From assembly GCF_032930845.1 (NCBI RefSeq), contig NZ_CP136758.1:620001-684000 (forward strand): a stretch of 64,000 nt of DNA, written 5' to 3'. The notes beneath the pieces were generated by a model. That model searched no databases. It saw nothing but the letters and a program-made list of their open reading frames with translations, and had not been told where the DNA came from. This document shows positions 8,737-16,550 of this stretch, piece after piece. Source of the DNA: Parvularcula sp. LCG005 (lineage in GTDB: Bacteria; Pseudomonadota; Alphaproteobacteria; Caulobacterales; Parvularculaceae). The position numbers and the translations under genes were made by a program. Positions within the stretch are counted from its first letter, which is position 1; every line of letters starts with the position of its first letter.

Positions 8737-9176
8737 TGGGTCACATCATCCTGCGCGTTACGATCAAGCTTCTTTTCGCGCCTATCATCCTGTTTGCCTT
8801 CTACGTTCAGTTCCACGGGGATTACGGTCCCGGTGGTGGGTTCCAGGCAGGCGTTATTCTGGCGGTTGCCTTCGTCCTTCATGCCTTGGGGTTCGGCGTC
8901 GACGCCACCAAGAAAGTGGTGCCACCAACGATCCTGCCTGCGGTCATGGCCGTCGGCGTGCTGATATATGGCGGTACGGGCGTATGGACGCTTCTGCTGG
9001 GCGGCAATTTTCTCGACTACGATGTGATCGACCCGACGAGCCACCACAATGCCGGCCAGCATCTGGGCATCCTGCTTGTCGAAGGTGGCGTCGGACTGGC
9101 CGTGGCCTCGACCATGCTGCTCATTTTTTATGTATTCTCGAGCCGTGAGGCCGAGCCCCAGGACGACGCGTGGTAA
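8736..9176 (+). CDS. mrpB: Na+/H+ antiporter subunit B (MrpB/MnhB)
   Basis: A 146-residue subunit with four transmembrane helices and the family motif 'HGDYGPGGGFQAGVILAVAFVLHALGFG'. The C-terminal helices contain 'GILLVEGGVGLAVASTMLLIFY'. Start at the ATG overlapping the previous stop. MrpB lies between MrpA and MrpC in the complex. Four bases separate its stop from the mrpC start. Confidence 0.93.
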   Translation: MGHIILRVTIKLLFAPIILFAFYVQFHGDYGPGGGFQAGVILAVAFVLHALGFGVDATKKVVPPTILPAVMAVGVLIYGGTGVWTLLLGGNFLDYDVIDPTSHHNAGQHLGILLVEGGVGLAVASTMLLIFYVFSSREAEPQDDAW

Positions 9177-9180
9177 GACA

Positions 9181-10071
9181 ATGATCGAATTCATCCTTGC
9201 ACGGTTCAATTATTGGATTGTCATCGTCCTGATGATGACGGGCCTCTATATTGTTTTCTCACGCGGCAATCTTGTGAAGACCATTGTCGGTCTGAACCTG
9301 TTCCAGACCTCTGTGTTCATCTTCTACATCACGATGGGGAAGGTCACCGGCGGGACGGCCCCCATTCTCCTCGGCGGGCACGATGACGGCGGAGACGGCG
9401 ACGGACATGGAGACGGGCACGGTCCCGCTTTGCCTGAGGCCCCAACCGGACCTGTCGGCTCATACCCGGCTGGCATGTCAGCGGAGATGCAGCGCGCCAA
9501 TCCCGATGAGGATCTGTCCGCAGGCCCGGCCCTGCCGGAAGGTCATGATCCGGGCGTCGGTCATTCAGAAGCCCTCAACGCTGATGAGGCCGCAAGTTAT
9601 GTGACCGGCGATGCCGCCAATTCCCTCTCGGCGAACATGCCGGGCGAGGCCCATGCCGAAATGGAGAACATTGACGGTCTCCATGACGTGCCAACGGGCG
9701 CGGCCAATGGTCTTCTTGATCCGATGACCCCCGGGGAAGCGGCCCACAGCACGCCGCCCCTCGAGGCGATCGACCCTTCCCATCCGGTGGCGGAGCACGC
9801 CGCCGATGCGGCCCATCACGGGGCGGACGTCGCCGGGCATGCCATCGATGTTCTGTACTCCAACCCCTTACCCCATGTTCTCATCCTGACGGCCATCGTC
9901 GTGGGCGTCGCGACCACAGCGGTCGGCCTGGCGATCGCGATCCGCATTCGTGAGGCTTACGGCACGATCGAAGAAGACGCGCTTGAAGACATGGACAATT
10001 ACGCAGAATTCGGTCGCAGCATGTTCAGCACCTCCAACGGGACCAAGACCTCCGAGGGAGCGGCGTCGTGA
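9181..10071 (+). CDS. mrpC: Na+/H+ antiporter subunit C (MrpC/NuoK-like) with a large periplasmic His/Asp-rich insertion
   Basis: MrpC is the NuoK homologue of Mrp complexes and is normally about 110-125 residues with three helices. Here it is 296 residues. Helix 1 (9-25) and helix 2 (34-52) end at the conserved 'GGTAPI'. Helix 3 begins at the conserved 'NPLPHVLILTAIVVGVATTAVGLAIAI' near residue 228. Between them lies an insertion of about 160 residues (67-226), acidic and low in complexity, with 13 His and many Asp/Gly (GGHDDGGDGDGHGDGHG) and no Lys. Basic residues in the 1-2 loop and after helix 3 put the insertion in the periplasm. An acidic cytoplasmic tail follows. Start ATG 9181 matches the family N terminus. 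Confidence 0.9.
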   Translation: MIEFILARFNYWIVIVLMMTGLYIVFSRGNLVKTIVGLNLFQTSVFIFYITMGKVTGGTAPILLGGHDDGGDGDGHGDGHGPALPEAPTGPVGSYPAGMSAEMQRANPDEDLSAGPALPEGHDPGVGHSEALNADEAASYVTGDAANSLSANMPGEAHAEMENIDGLHDVPTGAANGLLDPMTPGEAAHSTPPLEAIDPSHPVAEHAADAAHHGADVAGHAIDVLYSNPLPHVLILTAIVVGVATTAVGLAIAIRIREAYGTIEEDALEDMDNYAEFGRSMFSTSNGTKTSEGAAS

Positions 10072-11585
10072 ATATCAGCGAACATCTCCCCATCCTTGCC
10101 GTCGTCGTGCCGCTTCTGGCGGCGCCGATCTGCATCATGCTGCCCAAGGGGACGCTGTCTTGGGCATGGGCCACGATCGTCAGCTGGGTTACCTTTGCCA
10201 TCTGTCTTGCGCTCTTCGATCAGGTCTATGCGGCCGAGGCGCTGCAATATGATCTCGGCGGCTGGTCCGCGCCCTTCGGCATTGTCTACCGCATCGATAT
10301 TCTGGGCGCGTTGATCCTCTGCCTGGTGTCGGGCATCGCCGCCTTTGTGTTCCCCTATGCGCGGGAAAGCATCCGCAAGGAGCTGGGCGACGAGCAATCC
10401 AACGGTTTCTACACGATGCTTCTGGTCTGCATGGCTGGCCTAATGGGCGTTGTGGCCACTGGTGACGCCTTCAACGTGTTCGTGTTTCTCGAGGTCAGCT
10501 CGCTGAGCACTTACGCGCTTGTCGCCATGGGCGCACGGCAGGACCGTCGCGCCTTGACCGCAGCTTTCACTTATCTCGTGCTCGGCACGATTGGCGCGAC
10601 ATTCTTTGTCATCGGCCTTGGCCTTCTTTACCAGGCCACCGGCACGCTCAACATGCTGGACCTGCATGACCGCCTCGCGGGACAGGATAACCGCGTTGTG
10701 CGCGCAGGGTTTGCCTTCATCGTGACGGGTCTGGGGCTCAAGCTGGCCATGTTCCCGCTGCACCGCTGGCTGCCCGATGCCTATACCTACTCGCCGTCCG
10801 CCGTGACCGCCTTCCTCGCATCGACCGCCACGAAGGTGGCCGTCTTTGCGATGCTGCGTTTCCTCTTCACCGTGTTCGGCTTCACCTTCGCCTTCATGGA
10901 TGTGGCGCTGTTCCTGTTCATTCTCCTTGGGTTGGCTGGCATGTTCGTCGCCTCGCTGATCGCGGTCTTCCGGGACGACGTGAAGCAGATGCTGGCATTC
11001 AGTTCTGTCGCGCAGGTCGGCTACATGCTGCTCGGCATTTCGTTTGCCACAGTCGATGGCGTCAGTGCGGCTGTCATGCACGTGTTCAACCACGCGCTGA
11101 TGAAGGCCGCCCTGTTCATGGCGGTCGGTGCCGTCTTCTACGCCACGCGCTCGCACCAGATTTCGGCCTATCGCGGTCTGGGCAAGAGGATGCCGTTTAC
11201 CGCCGCCTGCTTCATCATCGCTGGCTGCAGTCTGATCGGCTTTCCGTTCACGGCGGGCTTCATCTCCAAGGCGATGCTGCTGAATGCCGCGTTCTCGGCG
11301 ACCCTGCCAGTGCCATCGCTGCTGATCGCCATTCTGATCCTGATGTCATCGCTTCTCGCGGTCGCCTATATTGGCCGCGTGGCCTGGGCGATGTTCCTGC
11401 TCGACCCGCCGCCCAATTGTGCGCCGGTCCCGCGCATCCCCTATCTGATGCTGGTGCCCATGGCCGCTATGGTTCTCGCAAATCTTTACGTCGGCGTTGA
11501 TGCAGAAGGTCTCGCGACCATCACGCGCCGCGGTGCTGAAACCCTGATGAGCTCCGGGCTCCTCGGCACAGGAGGGGCACGCTGA
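10068..11585 (+). CDS. mrpD: Na+/H+ antiporter subunit D (MrpD/NuoN-like)
   Basis: A 505-residue polytopic proton-translocating subunit of the NuoL/M/N family, about 14 helices. It has the helix-5 glutamate context 'FNVFVFLEVSSLSTYALVAMGA', the helix-7 lysine region 'FIVTGLGLKLAMFPLHRWLPDAYTYSPSAV', and the discontinuous-helix region 'DDVKQMLAFSSVAQVGYMLLG'. It is closest in style to MrpD/MnhD, with 'HVFNHALMKAALFMAVGAV'. Four-base overlap with mrpC (GTG start in the mrpC stop region) and one-base overlap with the next gene. Confidence 0.92.
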   Translation: MNISEHLPILAVVVPLLAAPICIMLPKGTLSWAWATIVSWVTFAICLALFDQVYAAEALQYDLGGWSAPFGIVYRIDILGALILCLVSGIAAFVFPYARESIRKELGDEQSNGFYTMLLVCMAGLMGVVATGDAFNVFVFLEVSSLSTYALVAMGARQDRRALTAAFTYLVLGTIGATFFVIGLGLLYQATGTLNMLDLHDRLAGQDNRVVRAGFAFIVTGLGLKLAMFPLHRWLPDAYTYSPSAVTAFLASTATKVAVFAMLRFLFTVFGFTFAFMDVALFLFILLGLAGMFVASLIAVFRDDVKQMLAFSSVAQVGYMLLGISFATVDGVSAAVMHVFNHALMKAALFMAVGAVFYATRSHQISAYRGLGKRMPFTAACFIIAGCSLIGFPFTAGFISKAMLLNAAFSATLPVPSLLIAILILMSSLLAVAYIGRVAWAMFLLDPPPNCAPVPRIPYLMLVPMAAMVLANLYVGVDAEGLATITRRGAETLMSSGLLGTGGAR

Positions 11586-13078
11586 TGTTGCCGACGCTTC
11601 CCCTGGCGGCAGAAGACGCCATCCTCTTTGCGCTGTTCATTCCGCTGATCGGCTTCTTTGGCCTGATGTTCACGTCAAAGTCGCCGAATCTGCGCGAAGG
11701 GGTCACGCTGACCTTTGCGGTCCTGACCTTCCTCATGGTGCTGACCATCCTCGCGGATGTCATCGCCGGCGGTCGTCCCTCAGTCACCCTGTTCGAAATG
11801 CTGCCCGGCCTGTCGATCTCTTTCACGGTCGAGCCGCTGGGGGCGATGTTCGCCACAATCGCCTCGGGCCTGTTCATCGTGAACAGCTGCTATTCCATCG
11901 GCTATATGCGTGGAAACAATGAGAAGCATCAGACCCGCTTCTATATGTGTTTCGCCATTGCCATCGCGGCCGCGCTGGGCATTGCCTTTGCGGGCAATCT
12001 GCTCACCTTCTTTGCGTTCTACGAGCTTCTCACGATCAGCACGTTCCCGCTCGTCACGCATAAGCGCGATGAGAAGGCGCGGGCGGGGGGCCGGGTCTAT
12101 CTTGGCATCCTTGTGGGCACGTCGATCGGTCTGCTGCTGCCCGCCGTCATCTGGACCTATGTCATGACGGGCACGACGGATTTCACGCTTGGCGGGATAT
12201 TGAGCGATGCTCCGGACATGCGCGGCTGGGTACCGGTGGTGCTGCTCGGCCTGTTCCTGTGGGGCGTGGGCAAGGCGGCGCTGATGCCGTTCCATCCCTG
12301 GTTGCCGAATGCCATGGTCGCACCGACGCCAGTCTCGGCTTTCCTGCACGCCGTCGCGGTGGTGAAGGCCGGCGTGTTCGGTGTGCTGAAAATCGCGGTC
12401 TACGTTTTTGGCGTGGACTATCTGTCGGGTTCCAGCGCCACAGACTTCTTCCTGTGGGTGGCAGGGCTGTCGATCCTGCTTGCCTCGGCCATTGCGATGA
12501 CTCAGGACAATCTGAAATCACGGCTTGCCTATTCCACGATTTCGCAGCTGTCCTATGTGACCCTCGGCGCGCTGATCGCGAACCAGATGGGCGTTCTTGG
12601 TGGCGCGACACAGATCGCCGCCCACGCGCTGGGCAAGATGACCCTCTTCATGTGCGCAGGGGCGATCTACACCTCGCTTCACAAATCCAACATCTCCGAG
12701 ATGCGCGGCACCGGTCGCCAGATGCCATGGACATGGGCGGCCTATATTATCGGCGCCTGCTCGATCATCGGCCTGCCGCCCATGGCGGGGTCCTGGCCGA
12801 AATTCTATCTCATGCTTGGCGCTGTCGATCGCGGCACACTGATGCTGATCATTGTGCTGATCGTCTCAAGCCTGATGAACATCGTCTATCTGCTGGCGCC
12901 TGCGGCCCGGGCCTTCATGGATCCGCGCCCCGACGGCTCTACGGGTGCAATCCGAATGCAGGAAGCACCGCTCTTCTGCCTGATCCCTGCTTATGTCACC
13001 GCCATTGGCACGATCATCCTGTTCTTCTTTATGGACTCGCTCGTCGGGTTTCTTGAGCCGATTTTGGGAGCGTCATGA
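11585..13078 (+). CDS. NuoL/MrpA-N-like proton-translocating subunit
   Basis: A 497-residue polytopic NuoL/M/N-family protein, the second of three in the operon. Features are 'LTFFAFYELLTISTFPLVTHKRDEKA' with the helix-5 Glu, 'WGVGKAALMPFHPWLPNAMVAPTPVSAFLHAVAVVKAGVFGVLKI' with the helix-7/8 Lys and His pattern typical of MrpA/NuoL, and 'DNLKSRLAYSTISQLSYVTLGAL'. It lacks the MbhD/MbhE C-terminal part of MrpA, which is encoded at 8032-8736. I therefore read it as the N-terminal half of a split MrpA, although a second MrpD-type subunit is possible. Confidence 0.85.
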   Translation: MLPTLPLAAEDAILFALFIPLIGFFGLMFTSKSPNLREGVTLTFAVLTFLMVLTILADVIAGGRPSVTLFEMLPGLSISFTVEPLGAMFATIASGLFIVNSCYSIGYMRGNNEKHQTRFYMCFAIAIAAALGIAFAGNLLTFFAFYELLTISTFPLVTHKRDEKARAGGRVYLGILVGTSIGLLLPAVIWTYVMTGTTDFTLGGILSDAPDMRGWVPVVLLGLFLWGVGKAALMPFHPWLPNAMVAPTPVSAFLHAVAVVKAGVFGVLKIAVYVFGVDYLSGSSATDFFLWVAGLSILLASAIAMTQDNLKSRLAYSTISQLSYVTLGALIANQMGVLGGATQIAAHALGKMTLFMCAGAIYTSLHKSNISEMRGTGRQMPWTWAAYIIGACSIIGLPPMAGSWPKFYLMLGAVDRGTLMLIIVLIVSSLMNIVYLLAPAARAFMDPRPDGSTGAIRMQEAPLFCLIPAYVTAIGTIILFFFMDSLVGFLEPILGAS

Positions 13079-13446
13079 TGGACCAGCCGCACGAAATCCT
13101 GCCCGAAGAAAAGTCCGTCTGGGAAAAGCCCGGTACAATGCGCATCATCTGGATCGTGCTGATCGGCGGGTCCGTTGTGTCGGCCATTGGGGGCTTCGTC
13201 CTCGCGTCGATGCACAAGCTGGGGCACTATCCGCATTTCGAGGGCAAGACCGGGCTGGCTGGTGTCATCGGCGGCATGGCGGATCATTTTCCGGCCTTCT
13301 ACGCCTTGGTCGGGTTTGTCAGCTTCGCGTTCATCGTTCTGGCGGGCCAGCATCTGCGCAAGATCCTCATGCGGTCCGAAGACTACTACGATGACGATGC
13401 GCCCCAGCCGAAAGCAGCGCCGCATGAAGACGGGACCGCATCATGA
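13075..13446 (+). CDS. Unknown two-helix membrane protein in the antiporter operon
   Basis: A 123-residue protein with two transmembrane helices (about 23-45, MRIIWIVLIGGSVVSAIGGFVL; and 73-95, FPAFYALVGFVSFAFIVLAG). A periplasmic loop carries Asp/His/Gly between them, and the C terminus is acidic, His/Pro-bearing and cytoplasmic (YYDDDAPQ). I do not recognise it as any canonical Mrp subunit. It overlaps both neighbours by four bases (ATGA), so it is translated with the antiporter and is probably an accessory subunit. Confidence 0.8.
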   Translation: MMDQPHEILPEEKSVWEKPGTMRIIWIVLIGGSVVSAIGGFVLASMHKLGHYPHFEGKTGLAGVIGGMADHFPAFYALVGFVSFAFIVLAGQHLRKILMRSEDYYDDDAPQPKAAPHEDGTAS

Positions 13447-14225
13447 GCGCGATCCCGGTGTCCACGACTCCGCGCTTTGGCGATCAGGCCGCGCTTTATG
13501 ATCAATATCGCCCGTATTATCCTACTGCCCTTTTCGACCACATCCTCGGAAAAGTGACCGGACGGCGTTTGGCGGTTGATCTGGGGTCTGGTACAGGCCG
13601 GACACTCCGCCCGCTGACCACAATCTTTGATACGGTCATCGCCATCGAACCGGACGCCGACATGGCTGCGCATATCGCGCCGTCGCCGGGCTTGCGTGTG
13701 CAGACCAATACGGCCGAGACAGCGACTCTGCCAGCCGGGATCGACCTTGTCTGTTGCGGTACGTCCTTTCACTGGATGGACGGTGACGCCGTCCTGTCCC
13801 GACTTGCCCCCCTGATGGCACCCGGCGGCGCGTTGGCCATTCTGACCTATTATCGCCCCGATCCGGGCCCCGCCGCGAAAGGCGTGGTCGAGCAGGAATT
13901 CGCCGAGCGCTGGAACGCGCACAAGAATGACGGACAGCATCGTCATTCCGCGCCCCAGCGCACGGTTGGTGATCACCCGGACTGGCAAACGCCAGAGCGG
14001 GTGATGATCCCCGCAACGTACGAGCTGTCGGCTGACGCCTATGCCGGTTTCTTTGCGACTACGTCCTATGGCGCGGCGTATCTGAAGACCCTGGACGACC
14101 CCGCCGATTATCTTTGCGATCTGGCCGGACGCCTGGCCGCGGCCGCAGGTGCCGATCCGATGCCTGTTTCGCTTCCCGTTGAACTCGTTCTCTCGCGCCC
14201 CGTTCGCGCAGGAGCCTCCGCATGA
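13443..14225 (+). CDS. Class I SAM-dependent methyltransferase embedded in the antiporter operon
   Basis: A 260-residue soluble protein with a Rossmann-type methyltransferase core. Motif I is 'LAVDLGSGTGRTLRPL' (residues 43-58), the acidic loop after strand 2 is 'AIEPDADM', and 'FHWMDGDAVLSRLAPLMAPGGALAILTYY' is the post-II/III region seen in the UbiE/Methyltransf_11 class. The N terminus 'YDQYRPYYPTALFDHIL' is typical of this group. The substrate is unknown. It overlaps the genes on both sides by four bases, inside an operon otherwise made only of membrane antiporter subunits. Confidence 0.88.
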   Translation: MSAIPVSTTPRFGDQAALYDQYRPYYPTALFDHILGKVTGRRLAVDLGSGTGRTLRPLTTIFDTVIAIEPDADMAAHIAPSPGLRVQTNTAETATLPAGIDLVCCGTSFHWMDGDAVLSRLAPLMAPGGALAILTYYRPDPGPAAKGVVEQEFAERWNAHKNDGQHRHSAPQRTVGDHPDWQTPERVMIPATYELSADAYAGFFATTSYGAAYLKTLDDPADYLCDLAGRLAAAAGADPMPVSLPVELVLSRPVRAGASA

Positions 14226-15991
14226 CACAGATCCTTCCCGCCGCTTTCAGTCCCGCCCTGATCCTTATTATCGGGGGCCTGCTGGCAGGCTTTTTGCCGC
14301 GAGCCCTCCGTAATCTCGTTGGACTGGCCACGGTCGTGATCAGTATCGTTCATCTCCTGGCCTATGGTTTCCCAGGGTTTGGCGAACAGCTTCTGTTCGG
14401 CGAGCGAACATTGTCCGGTCTCGATATCACGATGATCCGGGTCGACCGCCTGTCGATGATCTTCTCAATCGCCTTCCATATCGCGGCGATGCTGAACGTG
14501 ATTTATGGCTGGCGTCACGCCACGCGGCTCGAGTTCTCCATGGGCCTGATCTATGCCGGGGCGGCCATTGGCGGCACACTGGCCGGGGATCTCCTGACTC
14601 TGTTCATCTACTGGGAACTGGCCGCGCTTTCCTCCGTGTTCATCGTCTGGGCCGGGGGCGGGCATTCTGCGTTCAAGGCTGGGATGCGCTATTTCGTGTT
14701 TCAGGTGGTCTCGGGTCTCTGCCTGCTTGCCGGTCTGGTCATGCACTATGCGTCGACGGGCAGTGTGGCGTTCAACTCCTTCATCACCGGCTCCGGTGCC
14801 CTTGCGGACCTGTCGCCAGCCGCCGTGCTGATCCTCGTCGCCTTCGCCATCAAGGCAGCGTTCCCCCTCGTGCATACCTGGCTTCAGGACAGCTATCCGA
14901 AGGCCAGCGCGGTCGGCACCGTCCTTCTGTCAGCGTTCACCACCAAGATGGCCATCTACACCCTGGCGCGCGGCTTTGCCGGTCTCGATGCCCTGATCGT
15001 CATCGGCTGCATCATGACCGCATTCCCGGTGTTCTTCGCGCTGATTGAAAACGATCTGCGCAAGGTGCTGGCATACTCCCTGAACAACCAGCTCGGGTTC
15101 ATGGTCTGCGCCATTGGTATCGGCACCCCGCTGGCGCTGAATGGCGCAGCGTCCCACGCATTCGTGCACATCATCTACAAGGCGCTCCTGTTCATGAGCA
15201 TGGGCGCGGTTCTCGTCCGGACCGGTACGACCAAGGCCAGCGAGCTTGGCGGCCTACACAAATCGATGCCGTGGACGACCGTATTCTGTATCATCGGGGC
15301 GATGTCGATTTCGGCGTTTCCGCTTTTCTCCGGCTTTGTCGCCAAGTCGATGATCACGCTTGCCGCGTCAGAGGCGCATCTTGTCTTTGCCTATCTGGTT
15401 CTGCTGTTCGCCAGCGCTGGTGTGCTTGAGCACTCGGGCATCAAGATCCCGTTCTTCGCGTTCTTCGCCCATGATCAGTACGCGCCGTCCATCACCGGCA
15501 AACCGCGTCCTGCCGAAGCGCCAGCACCCATGATCATCGCCATGGGTCTGGCAGCGTTTCTCTGCATTTTCATCGGTGTACAGCCACAATTCCTGATGGC
15601 GCTTCAGCCATTTGAGGCGGAGTACCAGGCCTATACCCAGGCCCATGTGGTGACGCAGATGCAGCTTCTGCTCTTCGCGATCCTCGCTTTTGCGCTGCTT
15701 GTGAAGTTCAAGCTCTATCCGCCGGAGCTGCCGTCGGTGAACCTCGACGTCGACTGGCTGTGGCGTGTACCGGGCCGCATTGCCCTGATGGGGGCAGTGC
15801 GCGGGACGGCTGCTGTCTGGCACAAGGTCTGGTGGGGCATCCGCGCCGTCGTCGGTAAATCCATCAATGGTCTTTACACGACCCATGGACCTGAAGGCGG
15901 CATGGCGCGCAGCTGGACAGTTGGTTACACCGCACTGACAACCGCGGGCGTGCTTGGGGTAGTGTTGTTGGCTGTATTCTTCCTGAATTAG
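14222..15991 (+). CDS. Third NuoL/M/N-type antiporter subunit
   Basis: A 589-residue polytopic protein, the largest of the three proton-translocating homologues. It contains 'LLTLFIYWELAALSSVFIVWAGGG' (helix-5 Glu), 'LILVAFAIKAAFPLVHTWLQDSYPKASAVGTVLLSAFTTKMAIY' (helix-7 Lys) and 'ENDLRKVLAYSLNNQLGFMVCAIG'. A C-terminal extension past residue 480 includes an amphipathic and a last transmembrane helix (ALTTAGVLGVVLLAVFFL), as in MrpD/NuoL-like members of alphaproteobacterial operons. It is the last gene of the operon; a hairpin follows 10 bases after the stop. Confidence 0.9.
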   Translation: MTQILPAAFSPALILIIGGLLAGFLPRALRNLVGLATVVISIVHLLAYGFPGFGEQLLFGERTLSGLDITMIRVDRLSMIFSIAFHIAAMLNVIYGWRHATRLEFSMGLIYAGAAIGGTLAGDLLTLFIYWELAALSSVFIVWAGGGHSAFKAGMRYFVFQVVSGLCLLAGLVMHYASTGSVAFNSFITGSGALADLSPAAVLILVAFAIKAAFPLVHTWLQDSYPKASAVGTVLLSAFTTKMAIYTLARGFAGLDALIVIGCIMTAFPVFFALIENDLRKVLAYSLNNQLGFMVCAIGIGTPLALNGAASHAFVHIIYKALLFMSMGAVLVRTGTTKASELGGLHKSMPWTTVFCIIGAMSISAFPLFSGFVAKSMITLAASEAHLVFAYLVLLFASAGVLEHSGIKIPFFAFFAHDQYAPSITGKPRPAEAPAPMIIAMGLAAFLCIFIGVQPQFLMALQPFEAEYQAYTQAHVVTQMQLLLFAILAFALLVKFKLYPPELPSVNLDVDWLWRVPGRIALMGAVRGTAAVWHKVWWGIRAVVGKSINGLYTTHGPEGGMARSWTVGYTALTTAGVLGVVLLAVFFLN

Positions 15992-16001
15992 AATATTAAC
16001 G

Positions 16002-16025
16002 GGTCGTCAATCAATATTGACGGCC
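16002..16025 (+). terminator. Probable terminator of the antiporter operon
   Basis: A 10-bp stem GGTCGTCAAT / ATTGACGGCC with one G-T wobble and a CAAT loop, beginning 10 bases after the operon's last stop codon. The following stretch is T-rich (TGTTACCGCTTCTGTT) but has no pure U tract, so termination may be partial. Confidence 0.6.
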
Positions 16026-16085
16026 TGTTACCGCTTCTGTTCAACTTTGTATAAAAAGAAACGGGAAACTTATCCTCGCTATAGT

Positions 16086-16106
16086 TGTATCCATTACACT
16101 GATACA
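16086..16106 (+). promoter_or_regulatory. Operator-like inverted repeat upstream of the DnaA-domain gene
   Basis: Inverted repeat TGTATC-N9-GATACA located 46 bases before the gene start, just downstream of an AACTTATCCTC element (16067-16077). A weak -35/-10 pair (TTACCG at 16028, TATAAA at 16050, 16-base gap) lies upstream. These were found by eye, and the repeat could be chance. Confidence 0.35.
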
Positions 16107-16151
16107 GCCGGAAGGGAGTCCGGCGTAACATTTTGTAGAGGGTCACGCGAG

Positions 16152-16547
16152 ATGATGCACGAAGATGCGGGTAATATCGCCCAGGACTGGCACGCTTTCA
16201 CCGCTCGCCGGTTGGTCGCCAATGAATTCCGGATCGCCGAAAGCGCGTTATTGGGACAGACACGGTCGACGGCTGATATTGCTCAGGCGCGACAGGTCGC
16301 GATGTACCTTGCCCATGTGGTGTATCAGCTGAGCTACAACGACGTAGCTGCCGCCTTCGGACGGGAGCGGAGTACCGTCTCCCACGCCTGCGCCCTCGTC
16401 GAAGACCTCCGCGATGACCCCGCCTTCGACAGTCGCCTCGACAAGCTTGAAGAACGTCTGCAGCAGCTTGACCGCCTGCGTCGTGGTGACCGCGTCGAGC
16501 GTAAGAGCCTGCCTGATATCTGTACGCTGATCGCAGCGCGTGCCTGA
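16152..16547 (+). CDS. Stand-alone DnaA domain IV-like DNA-binding protein
   Basis: About 131 residues. The segment 'ADIAQARQVAMYLAHVVYQLSYNDVAAAFGRERSTVSHACALVED' aligns with DnaA domain IV (Bac_DnaA_C): the ARQVAMYLA helix, the LS..(D/E)I..AFG turn and the RSTVSHAC recognition helix. The AAA+ ATPase domain is absent, so this is a small DNA-binding protein and not the initiator. The ATG at 16152 (or 16155) is preferred; the frame is open further upstream but that part lacks DnaA similarity and a ribosome site. A highly charged helix (LDKLEERLQQLDRLRRGDR) follows the domain. It is a single-gene unit converging on gluQ. Confidence 0.8.
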   Translation: MMHEDAGNIAQDWHAFTARRLVANEFRIAESALLGQTRSTADIAQARQVAMYLAHVVYQLSYNDVAAAFGRERSTVSHACALVEDLRDDPAFDSRLDKLEERLQQLDRLRRGDRVERKSLPDICTLIAARA

Positions 16548-16550
16548 ACG

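Noticed and set aside
9373-9858. MrpC insertion as a sequencing or assembly error
   Set aside because: The frame stays open across about 160 codons with strong codon-position bias like its neighbours, and conserved MrpC sequence resumes in frame on both sides.
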